A stretch of 64,000 nt of DNA from DASVWZ01 sp963708575 (GTDB lineage: Bacteria; Acidobacteriota; Terriglobia; Terriglobales; Acidobacteriaceae): the NCBI GenBank assembly GCA_963708575.1, contig CAVPTB010000003.1, forward strand, positions 868,001-932,000, written 5' to 3'. The position numbers were made by a program, and so were the translations under genes. The notes under the pieces are model-generated. The model had not been told where the DNA came from. It did no database searches and worked only from the letters and a program-made list of their open reading frames with translations. Shown here piece after piece: positions 37,171-45,820 of the stretch; the stretch's first letter is position 1; every line of letters starts with the position of its first letter.

Positions 37171-37199
37171 GCCGCTCGATGTCGAGCGGCTTTTCTCTT
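37171..37199 (+). terminator. rho-independent terminator
   Basis: GCCGCTCGA (37171-37179), a 2-nt loop and TCGAGCGGC (37182-37190), followed by TTTTCTCTT. It lies 30 bp after the GloVer repeat gene. Confidence 0.85.
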
Positions 37200-37420
37200 G
37201 CAGCAGCGATGGTGAGGGTAACTTCCGAGAACAGGCGATTACACGTTTTGACATCGGGTGGGCAGGTCGATGAGTGTAACTGCGATTTTATCGACAGCTA
37301 CGAGGCGCGAGTGCCAATACCTGGTCGAAATCCAACGTAATTACCACGACGTCTGCAAGAACAGTGCTGACCGCCGCTGTAACAATTAAGGAGGGTCCCG
37401 CGCCCTCTGACGCTGAGCGG

Positions 37421-37852
37421 CTAAGGCGTGATTTCGTACGCGGTACCGCCGTTTCCCGTTCCTCCGCCGGATGTTGTGCCATACACGTTGCCAGCGCCAT
37501 CGACGATGGGAGGCGCGTAAGGAGAGACGCCGTCCGTTCCACCCTTAAAATCGTGCAAGTCGGTCTCGATCCACTTTCCCTTGGTGGAATTGAACTTCAA
37601 AACGTAGACCATGCCAGCACCGACTCCGCCCCCAACGGTGGTCCCGTAGATATCGCCGAGAGAGTCGAGGGTGACCCCGGCAAACGGCTGCGAGGACTTG
37701 CCTTTGAAGCTGCGCAGCCTAGTCTCGGTCCAGCCTCCACCCGTCTTGGGCCTCAGGCTAAAGACGATGCCCTGGTTGGCCGTGCCCCCGTACTGCGTGG
37801 TGCCGTAAAGTTTCCCCGAAGCGTCGCGGATGAGGCTGGGCGATATGGAAGG
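37421..37852 (-). pseudogene. GloVer-repeat protein remnant
   Basis: An open minus-strand frame encodes three GloVer-like units (LIRDASGKLYGTTQYGG, DSLGDIYGTTVGGG and GAGNVYGTTSGGGTG) but no signal peptide and no start at a family-like position. Its 5' end abuts the HD-GYP fragment at about 37846-37852. It appears to be the 3' end of a GloVer gene joined to the HD-GYP gene by a deletion. It ends at a stop at 37421. The intact GloVer gene lies 280 bp away on the other strand and differs in sequence. Confidence 0.65.
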
Positions 37853-38491
37853 TCAGAGGTCATAGAGTCTAGAGTGTTCGCTACAGCGACGAGCCTCGCG
37901 CCAAGTGGTATCTGTTGAGCCGCTAGCCCGCGTGGGTACCCGGTGCCGTCATAGCTCTCGTGGTGGGAATAAACTACTTCAGCAGCTTCTGCGAGGAATG
38001 GAATTCTCTTCACGATTTGGTATCCGTGATAGCAATGTCGGCGCATGACGGTCATTTCCTCGGGCGTGAGCTCACCGGGCTTGAGAAGAATAGCGTCAGG
38101 AATAGCCGTTTTTCCAATGTCATGCAGGAATGCTCCGCGCGCGATCACACGGATTTCGCTGGATCTCATCCCGATGCCGCGCGCCATGGCAATGGTGTAT
38201 GCGGTCACGCGCTTGGAGTGTCCTACCGTGTTGCCCTCCTTACAGTCGAGGATATCGCCTAGACATTCGAGCGATGTCGTATGACTTTTCCAGATTGGCG
38301 AGGAGGGAACTGTTTAGTTGAAGAAGTCTCGCCGCTGGTTCGCGTTTTCGTGCCATCGATTCTGACTCTATCTCGATCTGTCCCCCTGTCCAGGAGTGAA
38401 CTGCCCGACTCAAGTAAGAGCCGGGCTTGAATGGACCACCCGCCGTGAGTTCGACCAGCTGGTATCCGAGTCGATCACTCCTTTCCGGCAA
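37846..38491 (-). pseudogene. HD-GYP domain protein, frameshifted and 3'-truncated
   Basis: An HD-GYP phosphodiesterase-type domain is recognisable: GHSKRVTAYTIAMARGIGM, FLHDIGKTAIPDAIL and HHESYDGTGYPRGL (the GYP motif). It reads to DSMTSDLPYRPA and then enters unrelated sequence, because the GloVer remnant starts there. The N-terminal part (SSLLANLEKSYDI) is in another frame, with a break near 38285-38290 before LGDILDCKEGNTVG. HD-GYP proteins hydrolyse cyclic-di-GMP. This copy lacks the last conserved helices and is most likely non-functional. How far upstream the gene began is uncertain. Confidence 0.68.
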
Positions 38492-38506
38492 GTGGAGAGT
38501 TGGCCA

Positions 38507-39373
38507 TCATTCGTAATACGCTGGCAGCTTTTTTTGCGCGTCGCTTTGGGGCTGATCGTGGTTGATCCATAGCTGCGCATGGTCCTTCGCGATGATCGCC
38601 GCTATCTTGTCCATGGACCGCAACGAGGCCTCTTTACTCCAATTGTTATTGGGGACATAGCGATGTTCAAAGCTTGTCTGGAAATGGACAACATCCCCGC
38701 TAAGAATCACCGGTCCAGTCTTAGGGAGTCTCACGAGCAAAGATTGGTGGCCGGGCGTGTGTCCTGGCGTGGAAAGCAGCACGAGGCTCCCGTCGCCAAA
38801 GATATCGTAGTCGCCATCGATGAGCTTTACCGGATGCTTCTTATTAAACCCGACGGTGTCTTGCCGGCTTCCAGCCCATTCGTACTCGACTTTCTGTACA
38901 AGCATGAGCGTGTTGGGAAACATCTCGATGTTGCCCGCGTGGTCCGGGTGGCTATGTGACACGGCCATCAGCTTGATGTCCGAGGGCTTAACGTGTAACT
39001 GCCCGAGTTGAGCGGCGAGCGTGATTGGTTTGCGCCAGATTGGGCCGGTGCCGGGTCCCCATTCATGAAACACCTCCTCGTGATTGGGCAGTTCTGCTAC
39101 GGCGTCATCAATGCCGGTGTCCCACAGAAACCACCCTTGGGTGTGGTGGATGAGGTAGCAGTGTCCGGGAAAGCCGACGGGGATTCCGACATTGGCTCCT
39201 GGTGTCCAACGCGATTCATCGGAGCCGCTGCCATCGCCGCAGTCGATCACATAAAGGCGGTCTACTCCGGACCTGGCCTGTGGGTTGGGGGCGGCGGAAA
39301 TTCGCACGCCAGGGATGGCGATCGCCAGCGCCAGGACCGTAACCGAGAAGGCGAACGTAACGTTTGCTTTCAT
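38507..39373 (-). CDS. secreted metallo-beta-lactamase fold hydrolase (AHL lactonase-like)
   Basis: A 288-aa protein with a signal peptide (TFAFSVTVLALAIAIPGVRI). The MBL motif HSHPDH is at residues 140-145, followed by TPGHTPGHQSLLV, LSGDVVHF and a terminal His in WINHDQPQ. The closest characterised relatives are N-acyl-homoserine lactonases (AttM/AiiA type), but the fold covers many hydrolases, and export is unusual for cytoplasmic quorum-quenching enzymes. The start ATG 39373 follows GGAGGT. The gene stands alone on the right side of the truncated-gene region. Confidence 0.85.
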   Translation of the reverse strand: MKANVTFAFSVTVLALAIAIPGVRISAAPNPQARSGVDRLYVIDCGDGSGSDESRWTPGANVGIPVGFPGHCYLIHHTQGWFLWDTGIDDAVAELPNHEEVFHEWGPGTGPIWRKPITLAAQLGQLHVKPSDIKLMAVSHSHPDHAGNIEMFPNTLMLVQKVEYEWAGSRQDTVGFNKKHPVKLIDGDYDIFGDGSLVLLSTPGHTPGHQSLLVRLPKTGPVILSGDVVHFQTSFEHRYVPNNNWSKEASLRSMDKIAAIIAKDHAQLWINHDQPQSDAQKKLPAYYE

Positions 39374-39446
39374 GAAAACCTCCGTTCGAACGATGAGCGC
39401 AGTTCTCGCGTATGGCTTAGAACGAGCCTTGGGCGCTTAAGGCCGG

Positions 39447-39698
39447 CTAAGGTTGGAAGCCGTCCGTCACCCACTTTGCGAACAGTTCAATGCGAGATTG
39501 CTGCCAGGGACCTTCGCCTCTTGGTGGCGGGGGCGGCATTACAGCGCCGCCGATTCCACGAATGCGATCGTAGATGGCCCCAGCGTGCTTTTTGACGTCA
39601 TCGTAGCTCCCCAGGTTAAACGCCTTGCTCATGCCTTGAATATCTCGCTCCGTGAATAGCGGGCGAATATCCGCTTGAAAGCTCGTCGTTTTCGTCAT
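39447..39698 (-). CDS. small hypothetical protein with a terminal PPP-GPWxQSRIxLFxxWxxDG motif
   Basis: An 83-aa protein. It reads MTKTTSFQADIRPLFTERD, then GSYDDVKKHAGAIYDRIR, and ends GPWQQSRIELFAKWVTDGF. The C-terminal motif is shared by many hypothetical proteins found next to cupin or cytochrome-like genes, but there is no CxxCH heme motif here and no signal peptide. I cannot assign a function. It lies 74 bp upstream of the MBL gene on the same strand. A GGGAGGCGC sequence precedes the ATG. Confidence 0.65.
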   Translation of the reverse strand: MTKTTSFQADIRPLFTERDIQGMSKAFNLGSYDDVKKHAGAIYDRIRGIGGAVMPPPPPRGEGPWQQSRIELFAKWVTDGFQP

Positions 39699-39932
39699 TG
39701 CGCCTCCCAGGTGTCGGATTCATTCGGCCACAACAAAACCGGCTGCGCAATTGGACGAAGGTATTGCCCATACTTCCGGATCAACTGCAGTTTCTTCGTG
39801 ACTGAAGTGTCGGGCACTGGATACATCGATACCAAGGTCCAATTGTATTAGTCTCGTTACTCGTGGCCTAATGGTGGCTGCTCGAGACGCATGTTATTGG
39901 ATTTTAGAATTGTTTGTGAAGGAGAACGCACC

Positions 39933-40619
39933 ATGAGTAAGCACCTCGAATCGCTGTACCAGAATCTTCTCAACGGGAAGCTTCCCCACAACTTGAGTTG
40001 GAGCGAGGCTGTCGAACTGGTCGAGCATCTGGGTGAGGTCCGACCGCACGGCAACGGTGAGTTTGCGTTCGTCGTCAATGGCCAAAGCGCTTTTTTCAAG
40101 AAGCCGCATACTCATGATGTTGGCGTGGAGGAAGTTTCCCGCCTGCGTAAATTCTTGAAAGAAGCCGGACCCTCTCTGCGTAAATCAGGCGCGCAGGCAG
40201 AAGAACCGGCCCAGCCCAGCCGTATGATTGTCGTTGTCGACCACCACGCGGCCCATGTCTACCAGGATTTGGGGGGAAGCCGTCCGGCCGACAAACAAAA
40301 GGTGCAGCCTTACGATCCTTATCATTTCCATCATCATTTAATTCATCGAAAGGAAGCTCACTACCGTGGCGAGCGCGTACCCGAAGAGGATTCGTTTTAT
40401 GAAGAGATCGCGAAAGACGTCACTCCGGCGACTGAGATTGTCCTCATCGGTCATGCCACTGGAAAAAGTAACGCCGCCGAGTTCTTGAAAGAATATTTGA
40501 AGACCCATCACCCCGAAATCTCTCAACGGGTTATCGCCACTGAAAATGCAGACCTCTCGGCGGTGACTGAGCCGGAAATTGAGTCGCTAGCGAAGCAGCA
40601 CATGATCGCAGCCGCCTAA
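39933..40619 (+). CDS. HicA-like and eRF1-like two-domain protein
   Basis: A 228-aa protein. The first 75 residues (LYQNLLNGKLPHNLSWSEAV, then GEVRPHGNGEFAFVVNGQSA) resemble a HicA-like double-stranded RNA-binding fold. The second domain, from RMIVVVDHHAAHVYQDLGG to the C-terminus, resembles the bacterial eRF1-like (baeRF) or host-attachment-type proteins, with EIVLIGHATGKSNAAEFLKE late in the domain. A linker of Pro/Glu/Ala joins them. A translation-related role is inferred from the domains only. The start ATG 39933 follows GAAGGAGAACGC. No HicB antitoxin is adjacent. Confidence 0.62.
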   Translation: MSKHLESLYQNLLNGKLPHNLSWSEAVELVEHLGEVRPHGNGEFAFVVNGQSAFFKKPHTHDVGVEEVSRLRKFLKEAGPSLRKSGAQAEEPAQPSRMIVVVDHHAAHVYQDLGGSRPADKQKVQPYDPYHFHHHLIHRKEAHYRGERVPEEDSFYEEIAKDVTPATEIVLIGHATGKSNAAEFLKEYLKTHHPEISQRVIATENADLSAVTEPEIESLAKQHMIAAA

Positions 40620-40876
40620 GCAGTTATCGTGGCCTGCATCTCTCGGACTAAGCGCGGTTGATATTCAGGTGTCGCCTTTGTGGCTAGACCCAGCATCGGC
40701 TCTCTCGGCACCCAATGCTGTAACAATTGAATGTGCTTGGGTCTCCAGATTCTGGGATATCATAGGCGGATCGTGGGGGCCTGCCGCAGAATCTGTCGCG
40801 CTAGTGAGTATCAGAAATTCGACTTTGATGCGTGGCAGCCTGCGGTCAGGAGACGGAAAACACTCAGAAGAGGGCC

Positions 40877-43800
40877 ATGAGCTCACCTCCAACGTCCGGC
40901 TCCGCGCGCTGCTCGTTGTCCCCCGGCACCCGATTCGGGGGTTACGAGATTCTGCAACGCCTGGGTGCTGGTGGCATGGGAGAGGTTTATCGCGCCAAGG
41001 ACGTTCGCCTCGATCGTGAGGTAGCAATCAAGACCATCTCGCTGGACCACGATTCTCAACCGGAAAGCTTGTCGCGTTTTGAACGGGAGGCGCGTTCCGC
41101 GTGCGCACTCAACCATCCCAACATTGTCACGATTTATGAACTAGGGCATGTGAACGGCACGCATTACATTGCCATGGAACTGCTGGATGGCGAAACGGTG
41201 CGTGAGATGCTCGCCTCCGGTCCGGTTCCATTTCGTAAAGCGGTCGCGATCGCGGCACAGGTTTCGGATGCCCTGGCTAAAGCGCATGAGATTGGCATTG
41301 TTCACCGCGACTTGAAGCCAGAAAACCTGATGGTGTCTGCGGAGGGCACGGCAAAGATCCTGGATTTTGGTTTGGCGAAACCGCGAGTGGACGAAAAGCG
41401 GGACTCTAATTCGTCGACCGCCATCACAGAGCAGGGAATCGTGATGGGAACGTCTGGCTACATGTCGCCCGAACAGACGATCGGCGGCGAGGTTGATTTC
41501 CGTTCTGACCAGTTTTCTTTGGGAGCGGTGCTTTACGAAATGGTCACGGGGGTTCCTGCTTTCCAGAAAAAGACCCATGCGGAGACAACGGCTGCCATCC
41601 TCCGCGACGAACCGGAGCGTCTCGGTGCCAGAACGCTTCAAGTGCCCACTCCCTTCATATGGATATTGGAGCGCTGCCTGGCCAAAGACCCGCAGCAGCG
41701 CTATCCGTCCACCCGTGACTTAGCCCGAGATCTAGCTGCCGTACGCGACCGTCTCGCCGATGCGGCGACTCGCCCGTCGGAGGTCCGTCCCAACAATCTC
41801 CCGTTGCAGCGCACCCCGTTAATTGGGCGCGAACAAGAAGCGTCAGCGCTCACGCAGCTTTTGAAGCGCCCGGACGTACGGCTAGCGACACTTACTGGTC
41901 CCGGCGGAATCGGAAAGACGAGGTTAGCATTGCAAGTTGCCGGAGATGTTGGCAGCGAGTTTCCGGGAGGCGTTTGCTTCGTAGGTCTTTCAGCAGTGGG
42001 TGAACCTGAATTGATCGCCCCGGCCATTGCGGAGGCGATCGGGCTGCGCGAGACCAGCAACCGGTCGCCGCAAGAAGGGCTGAGAGAGTATGTGGCCTCC
42101 CTGGAACGTCCGATGCTTCTCTTGCTCGACAACTTTGAACATCTGGTTTCGGGCGCGCCGTTTGTGGCTCAACTACTCACGATCGGACCGATGCTAAAGG
42201 TTGTGGTCACCAGCCAAGCGCCGCTTCATGTCTACGGCGAGCACGAATTCCCGGTGCCGCCACTTAGACTTCCCAATCCGAAGTCCATGCCGCCGCTTGA
42301 GGTGCTGTCACGGCTTCCGGCGGTCGCACTGTTTGTCGAACGGGCGCGAGCAGTGAAACACGAATTTGTGCTGACAACAGAGAACGCAGCCGCGGTGGCA
42401 GCCATCTGTGCTCGTCTTGACGGGCTTCCACTCGCCATCGAACTGGCGGCCGCGCGCATCAAGCTACTTTCGCCTTCCGCGATGCTGGCGCGCCTGGAAA
42501 GCCGTCTTAGCCTGTTGACCGGCGGCGCGCGCGACCTGCCGACCCGTCAACAGACTCTTCGGAGTACGGTGGATTGGAGCCACGGTCTTCTGAACCTGTC
42601 CGAACAAACTCTTTTCCGACGCCTCTCGGTCTTTACCGATGGCTGCACTCTCGAAGGCGTTGAAGCCGCCTGCGACACGAAGGGTGATCTGGGCATCGAC
42701 GTACTCGATGGCATGACTTCAATGGTGGACAAAAGCCTGGCGCAGCACGCGCAACTCGCGGGCGAGACAAGATTCCTGATGCTCTCAACCATTCGGGAAT
42801 ACGCTCTGGAACGTCTTGCCGAGAGCAAAGACGAGGCTGCGACTCGTCGAGCCCACGCGGCCTATTACCTGGTGCTGGCCGAAGAAGGCGCCGAATCCGC
42901 GGCAACCCGTCCCGAATGGCTCGATCGCTTTGAGACCGAGCACGATAACTTTCGTACAGCGTTGGATTATCTGATCAAAACCGGCGATGCCGACTGGGGG
43001 ATGCGCCTGGGGGCAGCGTTATTTCATTTCTGGGAAACACGGGAACATCTGCGAGAGGGTCGTGACTCTATCGCCAAGCTCCTGGCAATGCGAGGGGCCG
43101 CATCTCGTCCGAAGCTCCGCGCGCGTCTGCTGTTTGCCGCCGCCGTCCTGGCGGGCGAACAAGGAGATTACGATTCTGCGCAGAAACTGTTCGAAGAGAG
43201 TCTCGACACATGCGTCGAGCTAAACGACCAACGCGGGGTTGCCGTCGCCTTGAACGCATTGGCGGTGAATACTCGCGATCGTGGCGATCTCCCGGTGGCC
43301 TCTTTGCTGTTCGAACGGTGTGTCCAAATATGGAAGGACCTGGGCGACTCCGCCGACATTGCCCGTGCCACCAGCAATCTCGCGAGCGTGATGAAGTCGC
43401 AGGGCGATTGTGCGCGCGCCTCTACGCTTTATGAGGATTGCTTGGTGATGTTCCGCAAGATCAGTGACGACGCCGGGGCCGCTTGGACCCTGAACTATCT
43501 CGGTGATGTAGCTCGAGAGAAGGCTGACTTCGTTGCGGCCCGCGCCTATTGCGAACAGAGTCTGGCGGCGTTTCGTCAATTGCAGGATGGATGGGGGATC
43601 GCCAGCGCTCTTTCAGACCTCGCCAGCCTAAGATGCGATCAAGGTGATAACGCCGAGGCGCGACGTCTATATGGCGAAAGTATTAAGATGTTTCAGGAAC
43701 TGGGTCACAAACGCGGCATTGCGCGAGTGCTCGAATGTCTCGCCGCAAGTGCCGCAGCCCAATCCCAAGCAGAACAGGCTCTGCATCTGGCAGGAGCTGC

Positions 43801-44011
43801 AGCCGCCCTTCGCCAGCGTTTGGGGGCTCCACTTACCCCTGCCGAGCAGCTCAGGTTTGAAAGGGCTTTGGAATTTGCTCGTAGAACGATCAGCGACGCG
43901 GCCGGAATGAAGGCATGGATGGAAGGATGGGCAATGCCGGTCGAGCTGGCCATTCAGGAGGCGTTCAACAGCGATTCCAAGCAGAATCTTTCCCTTCCAG
44001 ATTCTGGTTAG
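40877..44011 (+). CDS. Ser/Thr protein kinase fused to NB-ARC-like ATPase and TPR domain
   Basis: A 1044-aa protein in three parts. The Hanks-type kinase (about 25-290) has LGAGGMGEVYRAKD, the catalytic Lys in REVAIKTI, HRDLKPEN near 143, DFGLAKP near 162 and GTSGYMSPEQ. A STAND/NB-ARC-like ATPase follows, with Walker A TGPGGIGKTR near 345 and the LLLLDNFEHL Walker B. The C-terminus (about 650-980) is TPR, for instance YDSAQKLFEESLDTCVEL. There is no membrane segment. Such proteins are signalling hubs or transcription-linked sensors in Acidobacteria; the input is unknown. ATG 40877 is preceded by AGAAGAGGG. Its stop is 2 bp from the convergent DUF4242 gene. Confidence 0.88.
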   Translation: MSSPPTSGSARCSLSPGTRFGGYEILQRLGAGGMGEVYRAKDVRLDREVAIKTISLDHDSQPESLSRFEREARSACALNHPNIVTIYELGHVNGTHYIAMELLDGETVREMLASGPVPFRKAVAIAAQVSDALAKAHEIGIVHRDLKPENLMVSAEGTAKILDFGLAKPRVDEKRDSNSSTAITEQGIVMGTSGYMSPEQTIGGEVDFRSDQFSLGAVLYEMVTGVPAFQKKTHAETTAAILRDEPERLGARTLQVPTPFIWILERCLAKDPQQRYPSTRDLARDLAAVRDRLADAATRPSEVRPNNLPLQRTPLIGREQEASALTQLLKRPDVRLATLTGPGGIGKTRLALQVAGDVGSEFPGGVCFVGLSAVGEPELIAPAIAEAIGLRETSNRSPQEGLREYVASLERPMLLLLDNFEHLVSGAPFVAQLLTIGPMLKVVVTSQAPLHVYGEHEFPVPPLRLPNPKSMPPLEVLSRLPAVALFVERARAVKHEFVLTTENAAAVAAICARLDGLPLAIELAAARIKLLSPSAMLARLESRLSLLTGGARDLPTRQQTLRSTVDWSHGLLNLSEQTLFRRLSVFTDGCTLEGVEAACDTKGDLGIDVLDGMTSMVDKSLAQHAQLAGETRFLMLSTIREYALERLAESKDEAATRRAHAAYYLVLAEEGAESAATRPEWLDRFETEHDNFRTALDYLIKTGDADWGMRLGAALFHFWETREHLREGRDSIAKLLAMRGAASRPKLRARLLFAAAVLAGEQGDYDSAQKLFEESLDTCVELNDQRGVAVALNALAVNTRDRGDLPVASLLFERCVQIWKDLGDSADIARATSNLASVMKSQGDCARASTLYEDCLVMFRKISDDAGAAWTLNYLGDVAREKADFVAARAYCEQSLAAFRQLQDGWGIASALSDLASLRCDQGDNAEARRLYGESIKMFQELGHKRGIARVLECLAASAAAQSQAEQALHLAGAAAALRQRLGAPLTPAEQLRFERALEFARRTISDAAGMKAWMEGWAMPVELAIQEAFNSDSKQNLSLPDSG

Positions 44012-44012
44012 A

Positions 44013-44285
44013 TCAGCTACCGAGGGTGGGATCGATCAACCGCCGAACTGCCGAGATGCGATTCGCCGGTAGCCCGCCGCGACGGGCATGTTCTCTTACG
44101 GTTTCTTCGTCTGGTGCCAGGTAGACGCAATAAACCTTGTCGCCGGTTACGTAGCTATGGAGCCACTTAATTTCCGGTCCCATTTCCTTCAGTACGCCGA
44201 CCGATTTTCTGGCGACTTCCCGTATTTCCTCATCGGTTAAGTTGCCGGCGCCGGGAATTTCACGCTCGATTACGTATTGGGGCAT
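44013..44285 (-). CDS. DUF4242 domain protein
   Basis: A 90-aa single-domain protein matching DUF4242: MPQYVIEREIPGAGNLTDEE, IKWLHSYVTGDKVYCVYLAP and REHARRGGLPANRISAV. It is a ferredoxin-like or dimeric alpha-beta fold without assigned activity. It lies 86 bp downstream of the FAD-dependent oxidoreductase gene on the same strand and convergent with the kinase gene, with 1 bp between the ends. Confidence 0.88.
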   Translation of the reverse strand: MPQYVIEREIPGAGNLTDEEIREVARKSVGVLKEMGPEIKWLHSYVTGDKVYCVYLAPDEETVREHARRGGLPANRISAVRRLIDPTLGS

Positions 44286-44371
44286 CTACACTCACCGACC
44301 GCATGGTAACAGATTTTTGTTGGTAAACTCCGTTGCCTGCGGTTAGGTAAGTCGAGCACGGCGGGTCTGCC

Positions 44372-45781
44372 TCAGCGAAATCTTGCCAATGCCGCCCTGG
44401 CAGCGTGATATCCGCACATGCCATGCACGCCGCCTCCGGGCGGAGTAGATGACGAGCAAATGAAAATATTTCTTGACGACGTAGCATAGTGACGCCAGGT
44501 AGGACGAAACAGAAGTTGGCGAAGGTCCATGGCGCCGCCCCCGATGTCTCCGCCAACCAAATTCGCGTCCATAGTTTCAAGGTCGGCTGGTGAAGAGACA
44601 TTGCGTGCCAGGACTGTTTCGTGAAAGCCGGGAGCAAAACGCTCAATTTGATTTTCGATCCGTTCCAGCATGTCTACGTTCGAACTGTTGGGAACGTGAC
44701 AGTATGCCCACGCAGTTTGTTTGCCGGTGGGTGCGCGCGATGAATCAAACAGGCTCGGCTGCACCAGCAGGACGAACGGGCGGTCGCTATGCTGTCCGTT
44801 CCGCATTGACTTTTCGGATTGCGCGATCTCTTCAAAGGTCCCGCCCAGGTGCACGGTCGCAGCGCGAAGACAATCGGGGGCAGTCCATGGAATCGGTGAG
44901 TTTAGAGCATAGTCGACCTTGAAAACGCCGGGACCATAACGAAATTGTGATAGTTGGCGTTTGTAGCTGTTGGAAAATCGCGGTCCGGCGATTCTGAGAA
45001 GCTGTCGAGGCGTCACATCACAAAGGATCAGATCATAGTCTGACAACGTATCGACTGATTCCACGGTCGACGAAGTCCGAACTTTGCCGCCCAGCGTCGA
45101 CAGATATCCGCAGAGCGCGTTTGTCAGGGATTGAGATCCACCCCGCGGAATCGGCCAGCCGACGGCGTGCGCCGGCACCGCCATCAATATGCCAAATGCC
45201 CCACTCAGCGGTTCCTCAAGACTAAGGAACGAGTGAGCAGCCAAGCCCGCAAACAGGGCACGTGTACGCTCACTCTTAAATCGTCCCGCTATCGTTTTGG
45301 CCGGCAAGAAGGCGTTCATGGCAAATCGCGCCATGAGCCAGGGGTGCTTCGGAAAGAAAGGAATGGGCCGGAGGACTTCCTGCGCGAAATCGGTCCAGTG
45401 TTCTACAAACGGACGAAAAAGCCGATCCCAGGCGCTGCCGTCGACTCCGAGCGACGCCTTGGCATTTTCCAAGTCGCGTTCCAGAACTACGGCTGTGCCG
45501 TCGTCTAAAGGATGCGCCAGCGGAGCCGGGGAATGGATCCACTCCAGCCCGTGATCCCGCATAGGGAGGGAAGAGAAGAAAGGCGATCCGGCGCCGAGCG
45601 GGTAGACAGCGGATCCAAAATCGTGGAGAAATCCCGGCAGAGTTAATTCCATTCCCCGGGCCGCGCCCCCCGGTGACGGTTGAGCTTCGAATACGTGGAC
45701 CTTCAAGCCAGCTTGTGCAAGAGCAATAGCTGCCGCCAGCCCATTCGGACCGGAACCGACTACGCATGCCTTCTGGCTCAT
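44372..45781 (-). CDS. FAD-dependent oxidoreductase (phytoene desaturase-like)
   Basis: A 469-aa flavoprotein. The N-terminal dinucleotide-binding motif is VVGSGPNGLAAAIALAQAG, with HVFEAQPSPGGAARG as the second FAD contact. The C-terminal TPPGGGVHGMCGYHAARAAL is the carotenoid-desaturase/retinol-saturase type flavin motif. The substrate is unknown; no carotenoid genes are near. It is downstream of the LMF-family gene by 39 bp on the same strand, so cotranscription is possible. Confidence 0.87.
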   Translation of the reverse strand: MSQKACVVGSGPNGLAAAIALAQAGLKVHVFEAQPSPGGAARGMELTLPGFLHDFGSAVYPLGAGSPFFSSLPMRDHGLEWIHSPAPLAHPLDDGTAVVLERDLENAKASLGVDGSAWDRLFRPFVEHWTDFAQEVLRPIPFFPKHPWLMARFAMNAFLPAKTIAGRFKSERTRALFAGLAAHSFLSLEEPLSGAFGILMAVPAHAVGWPIPRGGSQSLTNALCGYLSTLGGKVRTSSTVESVDTLSDYDLILCDVTPRQLLRIAGPRFSNSYKRQLSQFRYGPGVFKVDYALNSPIPWTAPDCLRAATVHLGGTFEEIAQSEKSMRNGQHSDRPFVLLVQPSLFDSSRAPTGKQTAWAYCHVPNSSNVDMLERIENQIERFAPGFHETVLARNVSSPADLETMDANLVGGDIGGGAMDLRQLLFRPTWRHYATSSRNIFICSSSTPPGGGVHGMCGYHAARAALARFR

Positions 45782-45820
45782 TGCAAAACCTCGATCGAGC
45801 TTGTTGTCCAGTTTGCCAAA

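Noticed and set aside
38330..38365. 28-bp near match (three differences) to the inner part of the 138-bp tRNA-linked repeat
   Set aside because: It lies inside HD-GYP coding sequence and is too short to call a third attachment site; probably chance or a common coding string.
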